A stretch of DNA of 64,000 nucleotides from Nonlabens xylanidelens (GCF_002934445.1 NZ_PTJE01000001.1:930001-994000); one strand, 5' to 3'; counted from the first letter of the stretch, positions 50,631 through 60,465 are shown. The notes: generated by a model from the letters alone, not told the origin. Made by a program: numbers and translations.

Positions 50631-50673
50631 AAAACGCGTTGCAAGATCATGTAATTTTGCAATGCGTTTTTTT
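50631..50673 (+). terminator. Terminator of the protease gene, overlapping the rlmN promoter
   Basis: Fourteen-base arms (50631-50644 with 50657-50670, one G-U) around a 12-nt loop, then Ts. The rlmN -7 element lies across the loop and right arm. Confidence 0.8.
50652..50659 (+). promoter_or_regulatory. -7 promoter element of rlmN
   Basis: TAATTTTG, a full TAnnTTTG match, inside the preceding terminator. It lies 24 nt before the TTG start at 50684 and downstream of the TTG at 50639. Confidence 0.65.
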
Positions 50674-50683
50674 ATATACTATT

Positions 50684-51727
50684 TTGAAAGAGAAGAAGAA
50701 AGATATTAGATCACTTACTAAAGATCAACTTAGAGATTATTTCACTGAAAATGGAGATAAGGCTTTTAGAGGTAACCAGGTTTATGAATGGTTATGGAAA
50801 AAAGGTGCGCATTCATTTGGCGATATGACTAATGTTTCTAAAGATACGAGAGCGTTTCTTGAAGAGCATTTTGTTATCAATCACATTAGGGTGGACGATA
50901 TGCGGAGGAGTGAAGATGGTACAATAAAAAACGCAGTTAAACTTCATGACGGTCTAACTGTAGAGTCTGTACTTATACCTACTGCTACTAGAACAACGGC
51001 TTGTGTGTCTTCTCAAGTAGGTTGCAGTCTTAATTGTGAATTTTGCGCTACTGCAAGATTAAAACGTATGAGAAACTTGCAACCAGATGAGATTTATGAT
51101 CAGGTTATAGCTATAGATCAACAAAGTAGACTGTACCATAATATTCCTTTATCTAATATTGTGTTTATGGGTATGGGTGAGCCGTTGATGAATTATAACA
51201 ATGTTCTTAAATCTATAGAAAAGATTACAGGTGAAGATGGTTTAGGAATGTCTCCTAAGCGTATAACTCTTTCTACCAGTGGAGTTCCTAAGATGATGAA
51301 AAAACTTGCTGATGACGGCCCTAAGTTTAATCTAGCGCTTTCATTACATAGTGCAATAGATGAAAAGCGTACTAAGATTATGCCTTTTAATGAGCAGTTC
51401 CCATTGTCTGACATAAAAGATGCCTTAAAATACTGGTATGATCAGACTGGTACAAAGGTTACTTATGAATATGTGGTGTGGAAAGGTATTAATGATACAG
51501 AAGAAGATGTACATGAATTGGTTAAATTCTGTAAGGTTATACCTTGTAAGGTAAATATTATTGAATATAACTCTATTGATGATCCTAGATTTGAACAAGC
51601 TAGCCCCAAGGCTATAGAAATGTATAGATCACAACTAGAACGCAACCGTATAGTTGTTAATGTTAGAAGGAGCAGAGGTAAGGATATCGATGCAGCTTGT
51701 GGTCAACTGGCTAATAAACAACAGTAA
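50684..51727 (+). CDS. rlmN: 23S rRNA/tRNA adenine C2-methyltransferase RlmN
   Basis: Radical SAM enzyme methylating A2503 of 23S rRNA and A37 of tRNAs, 347 residues. The N-terminus IRSLTKDQLRDYFTENGDKAFRGNQ is followed by the radical SAM CxxxCxxC in GCSLNCEFCATARL (about 115), FMGMGEPLMNYNNV, ALSLHSAIDEKRTKIMP and the C-terminal Cys in AACGQL. I start it at TTG 50684 (MKEKKKDIRS), since an earlier TTG at 50639 lies upstream of the promoter and inside a terminator. No ATG is available at the family's usual N-terminus. Confidence 0.93.
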   Translation: MKEKKKDIRSLTKDQLRDYFTENGDKAFRGNQVYEWLWKKGAHSFGDMTNVSKDTRAFLEEHFVINHIRVDDMRRSEDGTIKNAVKLHDGLTVESVLIPTATRTTACVSSQVGCSLNCEFCATARLKRMRNLQPDEIYDQVIAIDQQSRLYHNIPLSNIVFMGMGEPLMNYNNVLKSIEKITGEDGLGMSPKRITLSTSGVPKMMKKLADDGPKFNLALSLHSAIDEKRTKIMPFNEQFPLSDIKDALKYWYDQTGTKVTYEYVVWKGINDTEEDVHELVKFCKVIPCKVNIIEYNSIDDPRFEQASPKAIEMYRSQLERNRIVVNVRRSRGKDIDAACGQLANKQQ

Positions 51728-51729
51728 GT

Positions 51730-53103
51730 TTACTCCATTATATCTAGTGCTATGACTCCATCATAAATTTTGCTATAACTGCGAGATTTAAAACCAGATG
51801 AATTAATTTCTAGTTCTCCATTAACCTCTATCGACGCGTCCAGTTCCCAAACAACTTCGTTATTGTAGTTAACTTCTCTTATGATGTTACTTGATGTACT
51901 TGTAATAAGAGTGTTACCTGAGTCGAGTCGTTGTGCGCCAGACGTTCTTGGAGATAGTATTTCAGGGCTTGAGTATGTCCAAATCGGTGCAGTAGGATTA
52001 TTCCCTGAGGTAGGGATGTTATCGTAAAAACCATCTGCTGTGACATTAATATTAATTTCTTTAATGGTTGAAAAAGTTGAGGAGTCTTGGTTGTCAAAGA
52101 CTAAGAAAGTTCCTCTAGAAAAATTATTATTTCCTACAAAAGTTGCGTCATGTTGGTCGTGCAGTTGTTGGTCATTAATAGTTCCTGAATTATAAGAAGC
52201 TGGATTACCCCATCGGTATAATATATCACCACCGCGATTATATCTACCGCCGGTGCTAGTTGCTGCCTGGGTTGTACTGGTGTTATGATCAATAATTATA
52301 AATTCATTTAAGACTCTGCTGTTTAATATAATTTGATCTAATGATGGTATATAATCAAGTCCATTTCCGTGAGTAAAATTGATGCCCTCAGTAGATTGAT
52401 TGATGTCAAATAGTTGTCCGTTACTTGCGTCCCCAAAATTAAGTTTTGATGCGTCAAAGTCCTGAACTAAATGATCCCAAACTGACCACTCCCATACTAT
52501 ATTAGCTTGATTTGTTCCTATAGGTTGTATTTCAATTATCCTGTCGATTACTAATTTATCATCTATAATAGTGCTAGGGTCTCTGCCGTTTTCAATGGCC
52601 TCTATTCTATCTTTAACAGTCCATACAGAGGCTAAGATGTTTCCATTAGGTAACAAAGCAATGTCATGGTGTAAAACATCTGTTGGGGTATCTAATGTCC
52701 ATTTCCAAATCTGGTTGTTCTCTTTGTCGATAATTTCTATTGCTCCTGTATTGCCGCCTAAATTTATTCCATTATCTACACCTGTGTTTATGGCGCGTAC
52801 TGCTGAGCCGTCTTCTCTTAGATATGCCATAAATACAGATTCTGAACTTGTCCATCTGTGTAGGATGTTACCTAGACGATCTATTAGGAATGAAGTGTTT
52901 TCTCTAAACGGAGAGATAAAGACATAGTCGTCCGTTAAATTATTTACATCGTATACTGTAATATTGCTTTGAATGGTAGGGACAGGATCGGTAATAATTT
53001 CGATAGCTTCATCATCGTTGCATGATATTATTAAAGAGGTTAAAATTAATAACATAATTATTAAGCTCGAATATCTGAAATTTTTAAATGCAAATGGGCT
53101 CAT
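51730..53103 (-). CDS. Arylsulfotransferase (ASST)-like lipoprotein
   Basis: A 457-residue exported lipoprotein with an N-terminal membrane signal ending LIISC (Cys 28) and a beta-propeller with repeated NG-I and W-W strands, as in aryl-sulfate sulfotransferases. Motifs: FLIDRLGNILHRWTS, VLHHDIALLPNGNIL, IIEIQPIGTNQANIVWEWSVWDHL, ILYRWGNPASY, LHDQHDATFVG, SGAQRLDSGNTLITS. The His-rich positions (HHD, HDQHD) match the catalytic histidines expected of ASST. The PAPS-independent donor and acceptor are unknown. It is convergent with rlmN, 2 bp apart. Confidence 0.83.
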   Translation of the reverse strand: MSPFAFKNFRYSSLIIMLLILTSLIISCNDDEAIEIITDPVPTIQSNITVYDVNNLTDDYVFISPFRENTSFLIDRLGNILHRWTSSESVFMAYLREDGSAVRAINTGVDNGINLGGNTGAIEIIDKENNQIWKWTLDTPTDVLHHDIALLPNGNILASVWTVKDRIEAIENGRDPSTIIDDKLVIDRIIEIQPIGTNQANIVWEWSVWDHLVQDFDASKLNFGDASNGQLFDINQSTEGINFTHGNGLDYIPSLDQIILNSRVLNEFIIIDHNTSTTQAATSTGGRYNRGGDILYRWGNPASYNSGTINDQQLHDQHDATFVGNNNFSRGTFLVFDNQDSSTFSTIKEININVTADGFYDNIPTSGNNPTAPIWTYSSPEILSPRTSGAQRLDSGNTLITSTSSNIIREVNYNNEVVWELDASIEVNGELEINSSGFKSRSYSKIYDGVIALDIME

Positions 53104-53290
53104 CTCTATTTTATTTTAATTTACGTGAAATTAATGATTAGGTATCACAAAGCTATTGTTTCTATAGATTCAAATTAATATAATAATTAGAATACTTAAA
53201 AAAATAAACTTATCTAATAACATTGATTGTATAGGTACGATTTGTTGATTGTCTGTAGATTTAAGATTGTTGTAAAAATAAGTCTTAAGC

Positions 53291-53322
53291 AAAAAAAAAG
53301 CACCTCAATTGAGGCGCTTTTT
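53291..53322 (-). terminator. Terminator after the 53339 gene
   Basis: Stem of 14 bp with one mismatch around GCCTCAATTGAGGT on the minus strand, then nine Ts. The rest of the 53.10-53.34 kb gap shows no gene. Confidence 0.8.
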
Positions 53323-53338
53323 AGTTGTTGAAAGCTTA

Positions 53339-54820
53339 CTATTGTTTGATGAAACGGATAGTTTGTGTTCCTAACTCGCTTGTAGCTGATAAGAAATATA
53401 AGCCGTTTTTAAGAGAGCTAACATTTAGTCTGTTATTCTCTAGTTTTAAATTGTTGCTTATAGATTGACCTAGAGCATTAGTTAAAACGATGTCATCTAT
53501 TGCTAGCTCAGTATTTAAATTGATATAATCAGTTGCTGGATTAGGGCTTAATGTCATGAAGTTAATCTCTTCATCATTTACAGAGGCAGTAATTCCAGTT
53601 GTAAATTCCCAAACAGGACTAGACGTGTTTTCTCCACCTAAATTTTCCGCATCTAATTTCCAATAAAAAGTAGTGTTGTCAGGTACACCGCTTAGTCTAA
53701 AACTAGACGCTGGACCTACTATACCTGTAGTAAATAGAGATAAATCTGTTGGAGAAGTTCCTAGGCTGAAAGTATATATTTCTACTGGATCTCCAGAAGG
53801 TTCTGTCCACATGAAAGTTATTGCATTATCAGGGCTACCATCCATATCTACGTCAGTAGTTTCTAATGGTACCGTAGCAGTATCTGCAGGAGTTGGGTTT
53901 GAAACTGTTCCAGGTGCGATAGTTGTTCCTGTCATTGTTGTAAAACTCCATACTGGTTGAGTTGTTGATGGGCCAAAACTATTACCTGGTACCACTTGCC
54001 AGTAGTATGTAGTTCCTTCAAAAAATCTAGGTAATGTAACCGTTGTTGCTGTCCCTGCTAGAGTACCTAAAGATTGAAGAGTAGTCGGTGAATCACCTAA
54101 GAAAAATTCGATTTGATCAGCAGCTTGTCCTAGTGCTGAAACTTGCCAAGCAAAGTTGACTGAATTATCAGGAACATTGTCAGCATTTGCATCTGCAGTG
54201 CTTATTGCAACTCCTGAAGCCATGTCAGCAGGTGTAGGTCTAGTTATATCGTTTGGTACTGCCGTTGCTCCTTGTACAACTTCCACGTTGTCAAAGGTGA
54301 TAAAGTCACCATCATTTTGTCTGTGTACAAATGCGATGTATACACTTTGTCCAACATATGCTCCAAGATTTACTTCAAATTGAGAGAATACAGCAGAGTT
54401 AGGTGCTGGATTACCTAATTGAGCCTCGTTGAATGTTTCTATTTCCGTAAAAGAATTTGGATCTGTTTGAGAAGTAGTTGATACTTGAATAGATAAGATA
54501 GATCCGAAGTCTCCTTGATTAAAATCTGTTGCAAGAAATCTTAATAGATTTTGAGTTGCGTTAATTGGTATAAGTGGCGATACAATAAAATCTTCAGCAA
54601 CCATACCTGCAGTAACAACTTCAAAACCTGACTGTGGTCTGAATTCAGGATCAGTACCTGCTTGAACCCATTGTTCAACCGTACCTAGTCCGTTTGCACC
54701 GTTATAAACTGCCCAACCAGCTGGTGGAAACGCTGCATTTGTGCCGTTAAAGTCTTCAGAAAATTGCGCGAAGCTAATCGTGAAGCTAAAAAGCATTAAT
54801 AAAATAGTAATTTTTTTCAT
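53339..54820 (-). CDS. T9SS-sorted secreted protein with choice-of-anchor J domain
   Basis: A 493-residue secreted protein. Signal MKKITILLMLFSFTISFAQ, then a choice-of-anchor J/MAM-like beta-sandwich (about 20-190: FNGTNAAFPPAGW ... YIAFVHRQNDGDFITFDNVEVV). Two fibronectin-like repeats follow, each opening with a PADMASGVA / PADTATVPLETTD stretch containing a DxDxDG-like calcium loop (DANADNVPDN, DVDMDGSPDN). The C-terminus is a type IX sorting domain (LSPNPATDYINL ... KNGLYFLSA). No enzyme domain is seen, so it is probably adhesive or structural. The start is ATG 54820, not the earlier codon at 54865. Confidence 0.85.
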   Translation of the reverse strand: MKKITILLMLFSFTISFAQFSEDFNGTNAAFPPAGWAVYNGANGLGTVEQWVQAGTDPEFRPQSGFEVVTAGMVAEDFIVSPLIPINATQNLLRFLATDFNQGDFGSILSIQVSTTSQTDPNSFTEIETFNEAQLGNPAPNSAVFSQFEVNLGAYVGQSVYIAFVHRQNDGDFITFDNVEVVQGATAVPNDITRPTPADMASGVAISTADANADNVPDNSVNFAWQVSALGQAADQIEFFLGDSPTTLQSLGTLAGTATTVTLPRFFEGTTYYWQVVPGNSFGPSTTQPVWSFTTMTGTTIAPGTVSNPTPADTATVPLETTDVDMDGSPDNAITFMWTEPSGDPVEIYTFSLGTSPTDLSLFTTGIVGPASSFRLSGVPDNTTFYWKLDAENLGGENTSSPVWEFTTGITASVNDEEINFMTLSPNPATDYINLNTELAIDDIVLTNALGQSISNNLKLENNRLNVSSLKNGLYFLSATSELGTQTIRFIKQ

Positions 54821-55043
54821 AGTTATGGAATTTTTTGAATAAGCGATAAATATATAAGATTTCAAGGTTTATTAAACAGATTATTACGAGTAAATCATTA
54901 TTAATTAGTATTAAATTAACATATTTTCGTTATCTAGTAGGTTAAATCAGACGTATTGACATGTGCGTTTGTTCAATGAAGTAATCACTACTAACATAAT
55001 CTGTTAAAATAGCATTCTATTTAATAGATAAACGTGGTAGTCT

Positions 55044-55051
55044 TATATTTG
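55044..55051 (+). promoter_or_regulatory. -7 promoter element of the polyprenyl synthetase gene
   Basis: TATATTTG, a full TAnnTTTG match, ending 7 nt before the ATG at 55059, so the transcript likely has little or no leader. Confidence 0.65.
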
Positions 55052-55058
55052 CAACCTT

Positions 55059-56036
55059 ATGAAGATAGTAGAGCAAATAAAAGAGCCTATAGCTCATGAA
55101 ATGGAGCTTTTTGAAAAGAAGTTTCATCTTTCTATGGCTTCACGTATTGCTTTATTAAATCGCATAACGCATTTTATAGTAAACCGTAAGGGGAAACAAA
55201 TGCGCCCTATGTTTGTCTTTCTAGTAGCAAAAATGGTGGGTAATGGACAGGTTAATGAGCGTACTTATCGCGGCGCATCTGTTATAGAACTTATTCATAC
55301 AGCAACGCTAGTTCATGATGACGTAGTGGACGATAGTTTAAAACGCAGGGGTTTCTTCTCTGTAAATGCTTTATGGAAAAATAAAATAGCCGTTCTAGTA
55401 GGTGATTATTTACTTTCTAAAGGACTACTTCTTAGTATTGATAACAAAGATTTTGACCTTTTACAAATCATAAGCGTTGCTGTACGTGAGATGAGTGAAG
55501 GTGAATTACTGCAAATAGAAAAGGCTAGACGCCTAGATATTACAGAAGATGTCTATTATGACATCATTCGTAAAAAAACGGCCACTTTAATAGCTGCATG
55601 TTGTAGTCTAGGTGCTGGCGCTGTCTCTCCAGAAAGTGAAGACGTGGAGAAGATGCGCAAATTCGGCGAGCTTATAGGGATATCATTTCAGATCAAAGAT
55701 GATCTTTTTGATTATGGAAATGAGCGTATAGGAAAGCCTACTGGAATAGATATTAAGGAGCAAAAAATGACATTGCCATTAATTTATTGTCTTAATAATG
55801 CTAGTGCTAAAGATAAAAAATGGCTTATCAACTCAGTTAAAAAGCATAATCGAGATAAGAAAAGAGTGCGTCAGGTTGTTGAATTTGTTAAGAATAACGG
55901 CGGTTTAGACTATGCGATAAAGGCTATGTATGAATATAAGGAAGAGGCACTTGCTATCTTAAATACATATCCAGAATCTGAATATAAGAATTCACTAAGA
56001 ATGATGGTGGATTATGTAATAGATCGCAAAAAGTAA
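55059..56036 (+). CDS. Polyprenyl diphosphate synthase
   Basis: An all-trans long-chain prenyltransferase of 325 residues that builds the isoprenoid tail of menaquinone. First Asp-rich motif LVHDDVVDDSLKRRG (about 88), second motif QIKDDLFDYGNERIGKP (about 212). The NRKGKQMRPMFVFLVAK block binds IPP. It resembles octaprenyl/heptaprenyl synthases of Bacteroidota. Chain length cannot be read from the sequence. It is a single-gene unit with its own promoter, and a palindrome copy lies 47 bp past its stop. Confidence 0.92.
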   Translation: MKIVEQIKEPIAHEMELFEKKFHLSMASRIALLNRITHFIVNRKGKQMRPMFVFLVAKMVGNGQVNERTYRGASVIELIHTATLVHDDVVDDSLKRRGFFSVNALWKNKIAVLVGDYLLSKGLLLSIDNKDFDLLQIISVAVREMSEGELLQIEKARRLDITEDVYYDIIRKKTATLIAACCSLGAGAVSPESEDVEKMRKFGELIGISFQIKDDLFDYGNERIGKPTGIDIKEQKMTLPLIYCLNNASAKDKKWLINSVKKHNRDKKRVRQVVEFVKNNGGLDYAIKAMYEYKEEALAILNTYPESEYKNSLRMMVDYVIDRKK

Positions 56037-56083
56037 GATCCACACTTCAGGCTTTTATGGCGCAATTTGGTTGGTGTTTAGCC

Positions 56084-56099
56084 CGCTTTCGCGAAAGCG
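56084..56099. repeat. Interspersed palindrome, copy 15
   Basis: Perfect core, 18 bp with flanks, between the polyprenyl synthase and der genes. Confidence 0.95.
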
Positions 56100-56153
56100 G
56101 AATTTTTATCAAACATCTTAACCTAGCTAGTACGCTAATCCTCAATAAAAAAC

Positions 56154-56161
56154 TACCTTTG
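56154..56161 (+). promoter_or_regulatory. -7 promoter element of der
   Basis: TACCTTTG, a full TAnnTTTG match, 20 nt before the der ATG. Confidence 0.6.
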
Positions 56162-56181
56162 CAGACGCAAAAAATGCCATC

Positions 56182-57483
56182 ATGAGTATAGTAGCAATAG
56201 TAGGAAGACCTAATGTAGGTAAGTCAACTCTTTTTAATCGTATGATTCAAAGGAGAGAGGCGATCACTGATTCTGTAAGTGGAGTAACTAGAGATAGACA
56301 TTATGGAAGAAGTGACTGGAATGGTAAAGAGTTTTCTCTTATTGATACTGGTGGCTATGTAGTCGGTAGTGATGATATTTTTGAAGAAGAGATAGACCAG
56401 CAGGTTGAGCTAGCTATTGATGAGGCAGACGCGATTCTTTTTATGGTTAATGCTGAAGAAGGCATTACTCCTATGGATGAAGATGTAGCAACATTATTGC
56501 GCAAGGTGACTAAGCCTGTATTTCTAGTAGTTAATAAAGTAGATAATAATCAACGTGAGCAAGATGCTTATGAATTCTATAACCTAGGTCTAGGTGAGTA
56601 TTATTCTATTTCTAGTATGAATGGTAGTGGTACTGGTGATTTATTAGACGAGGTAGTGAAAATATTACCAGATACAGAAGAAGAAAAGGTAGATGATTTA
56701 CCGCGATTTGCTGTAGTAGGAAGGCCTAATGCTGGTAAAAGCTCTTTTATCAATGCACTTATAGGTGAAGAAAGATATATCGTTACAGATATCGCTGGTA
56801 CTACAAGAGATTCTATAGATACAAAATACAATCGTTTTGGTTTTGAATTTAATCTAGTCGACACGGCTGGTATTAGAAGAAAGAAAAAAGTACGTGAAGA
56901 TCTAGAATTTTATAGTGTAATGCGTAGTGTAAGAGCTATAGAACATGCAGATGTTTGTATACTTATGCTGGATGCAACTAGAGGATTTGATGGTCAGGTG
57001 CAAAATATTTTTTGGTTAGCAGAGCGCAATCGTAAAGGAATCGTTGTTCTAGTGAACAAATGGGATCTGGTTGATAAAGAAACTAACACGGCTAAGGAGT
57101 ACGAGGCAATGATTAGAAAAGAAATGGAACCTTTTACAGATGTTCCCATTGTCTTTATTTCTGTAATGAATAAACAACGTATTCATAAAGCTATTGAAAC
57201 TGCTGTAGCGGTTTATAAAAACCGTAGTAAAAAGATTAAAACGAGTCAACTTAATGAGGTGTTACTTCCATTAATTGAGAATTATCCACCGCCATCATTA
57301 AAGGGTAAATTTGTTAAAATTAAATTTATTACTCAATTACCTACACCACAGCCGCAGTTTGCATTTTTCTGTAACTTACCACAGTATGTAAGAGATTCTT
57401 ATAAAAGATATCTAGAAAATCAATTGAGAAAACATTTTGATTTCAATGGTGTGCCGATTAGTGTATACATGAGAAAAAAGTAA
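56182..57483 (+). CDS. der: Ribosome biogenesis GTPase Der (EngA)
   Basis: Two tandem GTPase domains and a KH-like C-terminal domain, 433 residues, needed for 50S assembly. First G domain: [22 protein letters not shown]. Second: [14 protein letters not shown] (about 180), [14 protein letters not shown]. The C-terminal part includes [19 protein letters not shown] and ends at [18 protein letters not shown]. The double GTPase layout is unique to Der. It is a single unit with a terminator after it. Confidence 0.97.
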   Translation: MSIVAIVGRPNVGKSTLFNRMIQRREAITDSVSGVTRDRHYGRSDWNGKEFSLIDTGGYVVGSDDIFEEEIDQQVELAIDEADAILFMVNAEEGITPMDEDVATLLRKVTKPVFLVVNKVDNNQREQDAYEFYNLGLGEYYSISSMNGSGTGDLLDEVVKILPDTEEEKVDDLPRFAVVGRPNAGKSSFINALIGEERYIVTDIAGTTRDSIDTKYNRFGFEFNLVDTAGIRRKKKVREDLEFYSVMRSVRAIEHADVCILMLDATRGFDGQVQNIFWLAERNRKGIVVLVNKWDLVDKETNTAKEYEAMIRKEMEPFTDVPIVFISVMNKQRIHKAIETAVAVYKNRSKKIKTSQLNEVLLPLIENYPPPSLKGKFVKIKFITQLPTPQPQFAFFCNLPQYVRDSYKRYLENQLRKHFDFNGVPISVYMRKK

Positions 57484-57502
57484 AAGAGATTTTATATCAT
57501 TT

Positions 57503-57533
57503 AAAAAAGCATTCTGAAAAGGATGCTTTTTTT
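57503..57533 (+). terminator. Terminator after der
   Basis: AAAAAAGCAT pairs with ATGCTTTTTT around a short internal mismatch and loop, then Ts. Confidence 0.85.
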
Positions 57534-57663
57534 ATGCTCTTAATGGAGAGTTAGATAATGGGCTTGTGGTTTCTTAAGAAATTGTTAAGAATAGCGCGAC
57601 GTTAAAATTTTACTAATAACATTGCGTTTCCCTCTAGACCATAACTAACCATACCACTCAACT

Positions 57664-60432
57664 ATGAGATTACTCTTTGTTGCCGTTTTTTTAATGGCTT
57701 TTTCTTTCTCGTCACAAGCACAGCAATTTACTATTAAGGGAATCGTAAGCGATTCTTTAACTAATGAAAAACTCCTGAGCGCAACCGTCTACCTCGAGAG
57801 CGCTAAAGACTCTACTTTAATAACCTATTCTATTACCGATATAGAAGGTGTCTTTACCTTATCCGGTAATACGGCTTATGAAAAAGTAGCGCTTATAGCC
57901 TCTTTTCAAGGATATAAAAATTATTCTAAAACAATAAACCTTAACGATGAGCGTGAGTTAGATCTAGGTGCTATTTACCTTAATAGTGATATAGAGTCTC
58001 TTAACAGCATCGTGGTAACCGCTCGTAAAGCACCTATAACTGTAAAACAAGATACTCTAGAATTTAATGCAAAGTCGTTTAAAACAAAAGCAGATGCTAC
58101 TCTAGAAGATGTGATGAAAGAGCTGCCAGGAGTGAAGGTTGATAAAGACGGTAAAATCACCGTAAATGGTAAAGAGGTTTCTAAGATTTTAGTAAACGGT
58201 AAAGAATTCTTCGGCGATGATCCACAAATTGCTCTCAAAAATTTACCTAAAGAAATTATTGATAAAATCCAGGTGACAGAGTCTAAAACTGATGCCCAAA
58301 AAGCAAATGGAGAAGATGGAGATGCTAACGTTAGTGAGATTAACATAACCATAGACGAAGATAAAAACAAAGGTTGGTTCTCGAGATTAACAGCTGGTGG
58401 CGGTACTGATGATAGGTACTCTATGAGTGGTATCGTTAATTATTTTAATGAAGATTTTAAATTAAGTGTTCTAGGAAGTAGTAACAATATAAATAGTCCC
58501 GGATTCTCCTTTGATGAGATATATGACGCCATGGGCAGCAGTGCTTATTCTATATCTAGAAGTAGTAACGGTAGTTTTGGTGTTAATGGTGTCAACTTTG
58601 GTGGTAGTGGTGGTATTACTTCTAGCGATAGCGCTGGACTTAATATGTCTAACGATTGGGGTAAAACCGTAAGTGCGTCTGTAAACTACTTTTATGGAGG
58701 TAATGATACAAAGTCAGCGTCTGATAGTCGTCGTACTACGTTCTTACCAGATAGAACATTTAATACAGAAAGTTCTAGCCGTGGTGATAGATCTGGAAAT
58801 AGTCATAGAATAAGTGGCCGTGTTGAAGTTAAACCAGATACTCTTACCACTATTAGTGTAAGGCCTAACATAAACATTTCAGATAACTATAGTGATAGCA
58901 CGAGTAGTTCGCTTTCTAGTGATGAAAATGGCAATAATATCAATAGCGTTAATACATCTTCTATATCAGATTCCAAAAGCAGGTCTTATAGTGCCAGTAT
59001 GAATCTGTCTAGAAGAACTCAAGAAAAAGGTACTAACTACGGTTTTTATGGGAACGTAAATAAAAATAACAGTGATTCACAAAGTGATTTTAATAGTACA
59101 ACAACCACTTTTGATACATCAGGTAACCCTGAGACCCCAGAGGTTCAAGATCAATTAATAGATGAAGATTCGGACTCACAAAGCTTTTCCATAACTCCAT
59201 ATCTCAATAAGAAGCTTACAGAAACTATGGGACTGGTTTTGAATTATAATTTTGAAGCAGGAAAAGAGACTAATCAGAGAAGTATTTTTGATAGAGATGG
59301 ATCTGGTAATTTAGTTTTCAATACGACGCTAAGTAATGATTATGAGGTTAAAAATACACAGCAAAGACCTAGTGTAGGATTAAGGTATAAGAAAAATGAT
59401 TTAAGACTAGATGTAAGTGCAGGAGTTATTTATCAAACACTAGATAGTGAAGATCAATTATTGAGTACTAGTTTTGAGAAAGAATTTACAGACCCATATG
59501 TGCGAGCAAACCTTAGTTATAAATTTGGCAAGTTTGGTAGAGTATATTTAAATTACCGCAATAGTGTAAATATACCTAGTGTACGACAGTTGCAGCCTGT
59601 AGAAAATACTACAAACCCACAAAATATAGTTATAGGTAACCCAGATCTAGATGCTAGTCAACGACATAATGTGTACTTTAATTTAAGTCGTTATGATTGG
59701 GAAAAAGGTTCTGGTTTTTATTCTGGTGGTGGGTTTACTTATACAGATAATAGTGTTGCAGCGATTACAACTACAGATTTAGATCTAATAAGAACCACTA
59801 CATATACTAACATAAATGGAGAGTATAACGGTTATCTTTATTCTAGTTTTTCAAAAACATGGAAAAAAGATGCTAGAGAAATAGGCTTTGATTTAAGTTT
59901 AGATGCAAGCATTTCTGTAGATAAAGGTTTTACTAACGGTGTGGCTTTTCAGTCAGATAATTTAAGTTTTTCTCCTAGTCTTACTTTTGAATATAGTTTA
60001 AGAGATTACATAGATGTAGATCTAGAGTATCAAATCACGGCAAATAAAACGCAATATGATATAGCTTCTATAAGCGAGCAAGATTTTGTAAACCAGCGTG
60101 TCGCTATAGATATTACTACTTCCTGGCCGCAACATGTTATTTTAGGATTGCGTGGTGAGTACAATAAATTCGGTAATATTTCTGGTGATTTTGATGACGA
60201 CTCTATCGTTCTTATCGGTAGTCTAGGATATAAATTTGCTAAGGATAAAGCGACGGTTAAGCTTAAAGCCTATGATATACTTAACCAGATTATAGATACC
60301 AATAGAACCATTACAGGTGACTACGTTGCAGACACGAGTAGTCTTGTTCTTAAGCAATACTTTATGCTTAGTTTTACTTATAAGTTCTCAAAATTCGGTG
60401 GTAAAGATCCTAATAGAGATAATGGTTTTTAA
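57664..60432 (+). CDS. Large outer-membrane beta-barrel (TonB-dependent-receptor-like)
   Basis: A 922-residue outer-membrane protein. The signal peptide ends SSQAQ (residue 20), then a CarboxypepD_reg-like domain (about 22-105: TIKGIVSDSLTNEKLLSATVYLES), a plug-like region (LEDVMKELPGVKVDKDGKITV, VNGKEFFGDDP, about 145-205) and a long barrel to the C-terminus (YFMLSFTYKFSKFGG). This matches the OMP_b-brl_3 group of Bacteroidota, related to TonB receptors but without a SusD partner. Very Ser/Asn-rich loops lie at about 270-500. Cargo unknown. Confidence 0.88.
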   Translation: MRLLFVAVFLMAFSFSSQAQQFTIKGIVSDSLTNEKLLSATVYLESAKDSTLITYSITDIEGVFTLSGNTAYEKVALIASFQGYKNYSKTINLNDERELDLGAIYLNSDIESLNSIVVTARKAPITVKQDTLEFNAKSFKTKADATLEDVMKELPGVKVDKDGKITVNGKEVSKILVNGKEFFGDDPQIALKNLPKEIIDKIQVTESKTDAQKANGEDGDANVSEINITIDEDKNKGWFSRLTAGGGTDDRYSMSGIVNYFNEDFKLSVLGSSNNINSPGFSFDEIYDAMGSSAYSISRSSNGSFGVNGVNFGGSGGITSSDSAGLNMSNDWGKTVSASVNYFYGGNDTKSASDSRRTTFLPDRTFNTESSSRGDRSGNSHRISGRVEVKPDTLTTISVRPNINISDNYSDSTSSSLSSDENGNNINSVNTSSISDSKSRSYSASMNLSRRTQEKGTNYGFYGNVNKNNSDSQSDFNSTTTTFDTSGNPETPEVQDQLIDEDSDSQSFSITPYLNKKLTETMGLVLNYNFEAGKETNQRSIFDRDGSGNLVFNTTLSNDYEVKNTQQRPSVGLRYKKNDLRLDVSAGVIYQTLDSEDQLLSTSFEKEFTDPYVRANLSYKFGKFGRVYLNYRNSVNIPSVRQLQPVENTTNPQNIVIGNPDLDASQRHNVYFNLSRYDWEKGSGFYSGGGFTYTDNSVAAITTTDLDLIRTTTYTNINGEYNGYLYSSFSKTWKKDAREIGFDLSLDASISVDKGFTNGVAFQSDNLSFSPSLTFEYSLRDYIDVDLEYQITANKTQYDIASISEQDFVNQRVAIDITTSWPQHVILGLRGEYNKFGNISGDFDDDSIVLIGSLGYKFAKDKATVKLKAYDILNQIIDTNRTITGDYVADTSSLVLKQYFMLSFTYKFSKFGGKDPNRDNGF

Positions 60433-60449
60433 ATGTTGGATGAGTGTTC

Positions 60450-60465
60450 CGCTTTCGCGAAAGCG
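60450..60465. repeat. Interspersed palindrome, copy 16
   Basis: Perfect core, 22 bp with TTC/GAA flanks, 17 bp past the stop of the large receptor gene. Confidence 0.95.

Noticed and set aside
3587-60465. The palindrome as parS sites
   Set aside because: parS is TGTTTCACGTGAAACA and clusters near the origin; here the half-site spacing differs and copies are spread evenly.
3587-60465. The palindrome as intrinsic terminators or CRISPR-like repeats
   Set aside because: Several copies lie inside genes or upstream of promoters and lack T-runs; spacing of kilobases and no spacers exclude CRISPR.
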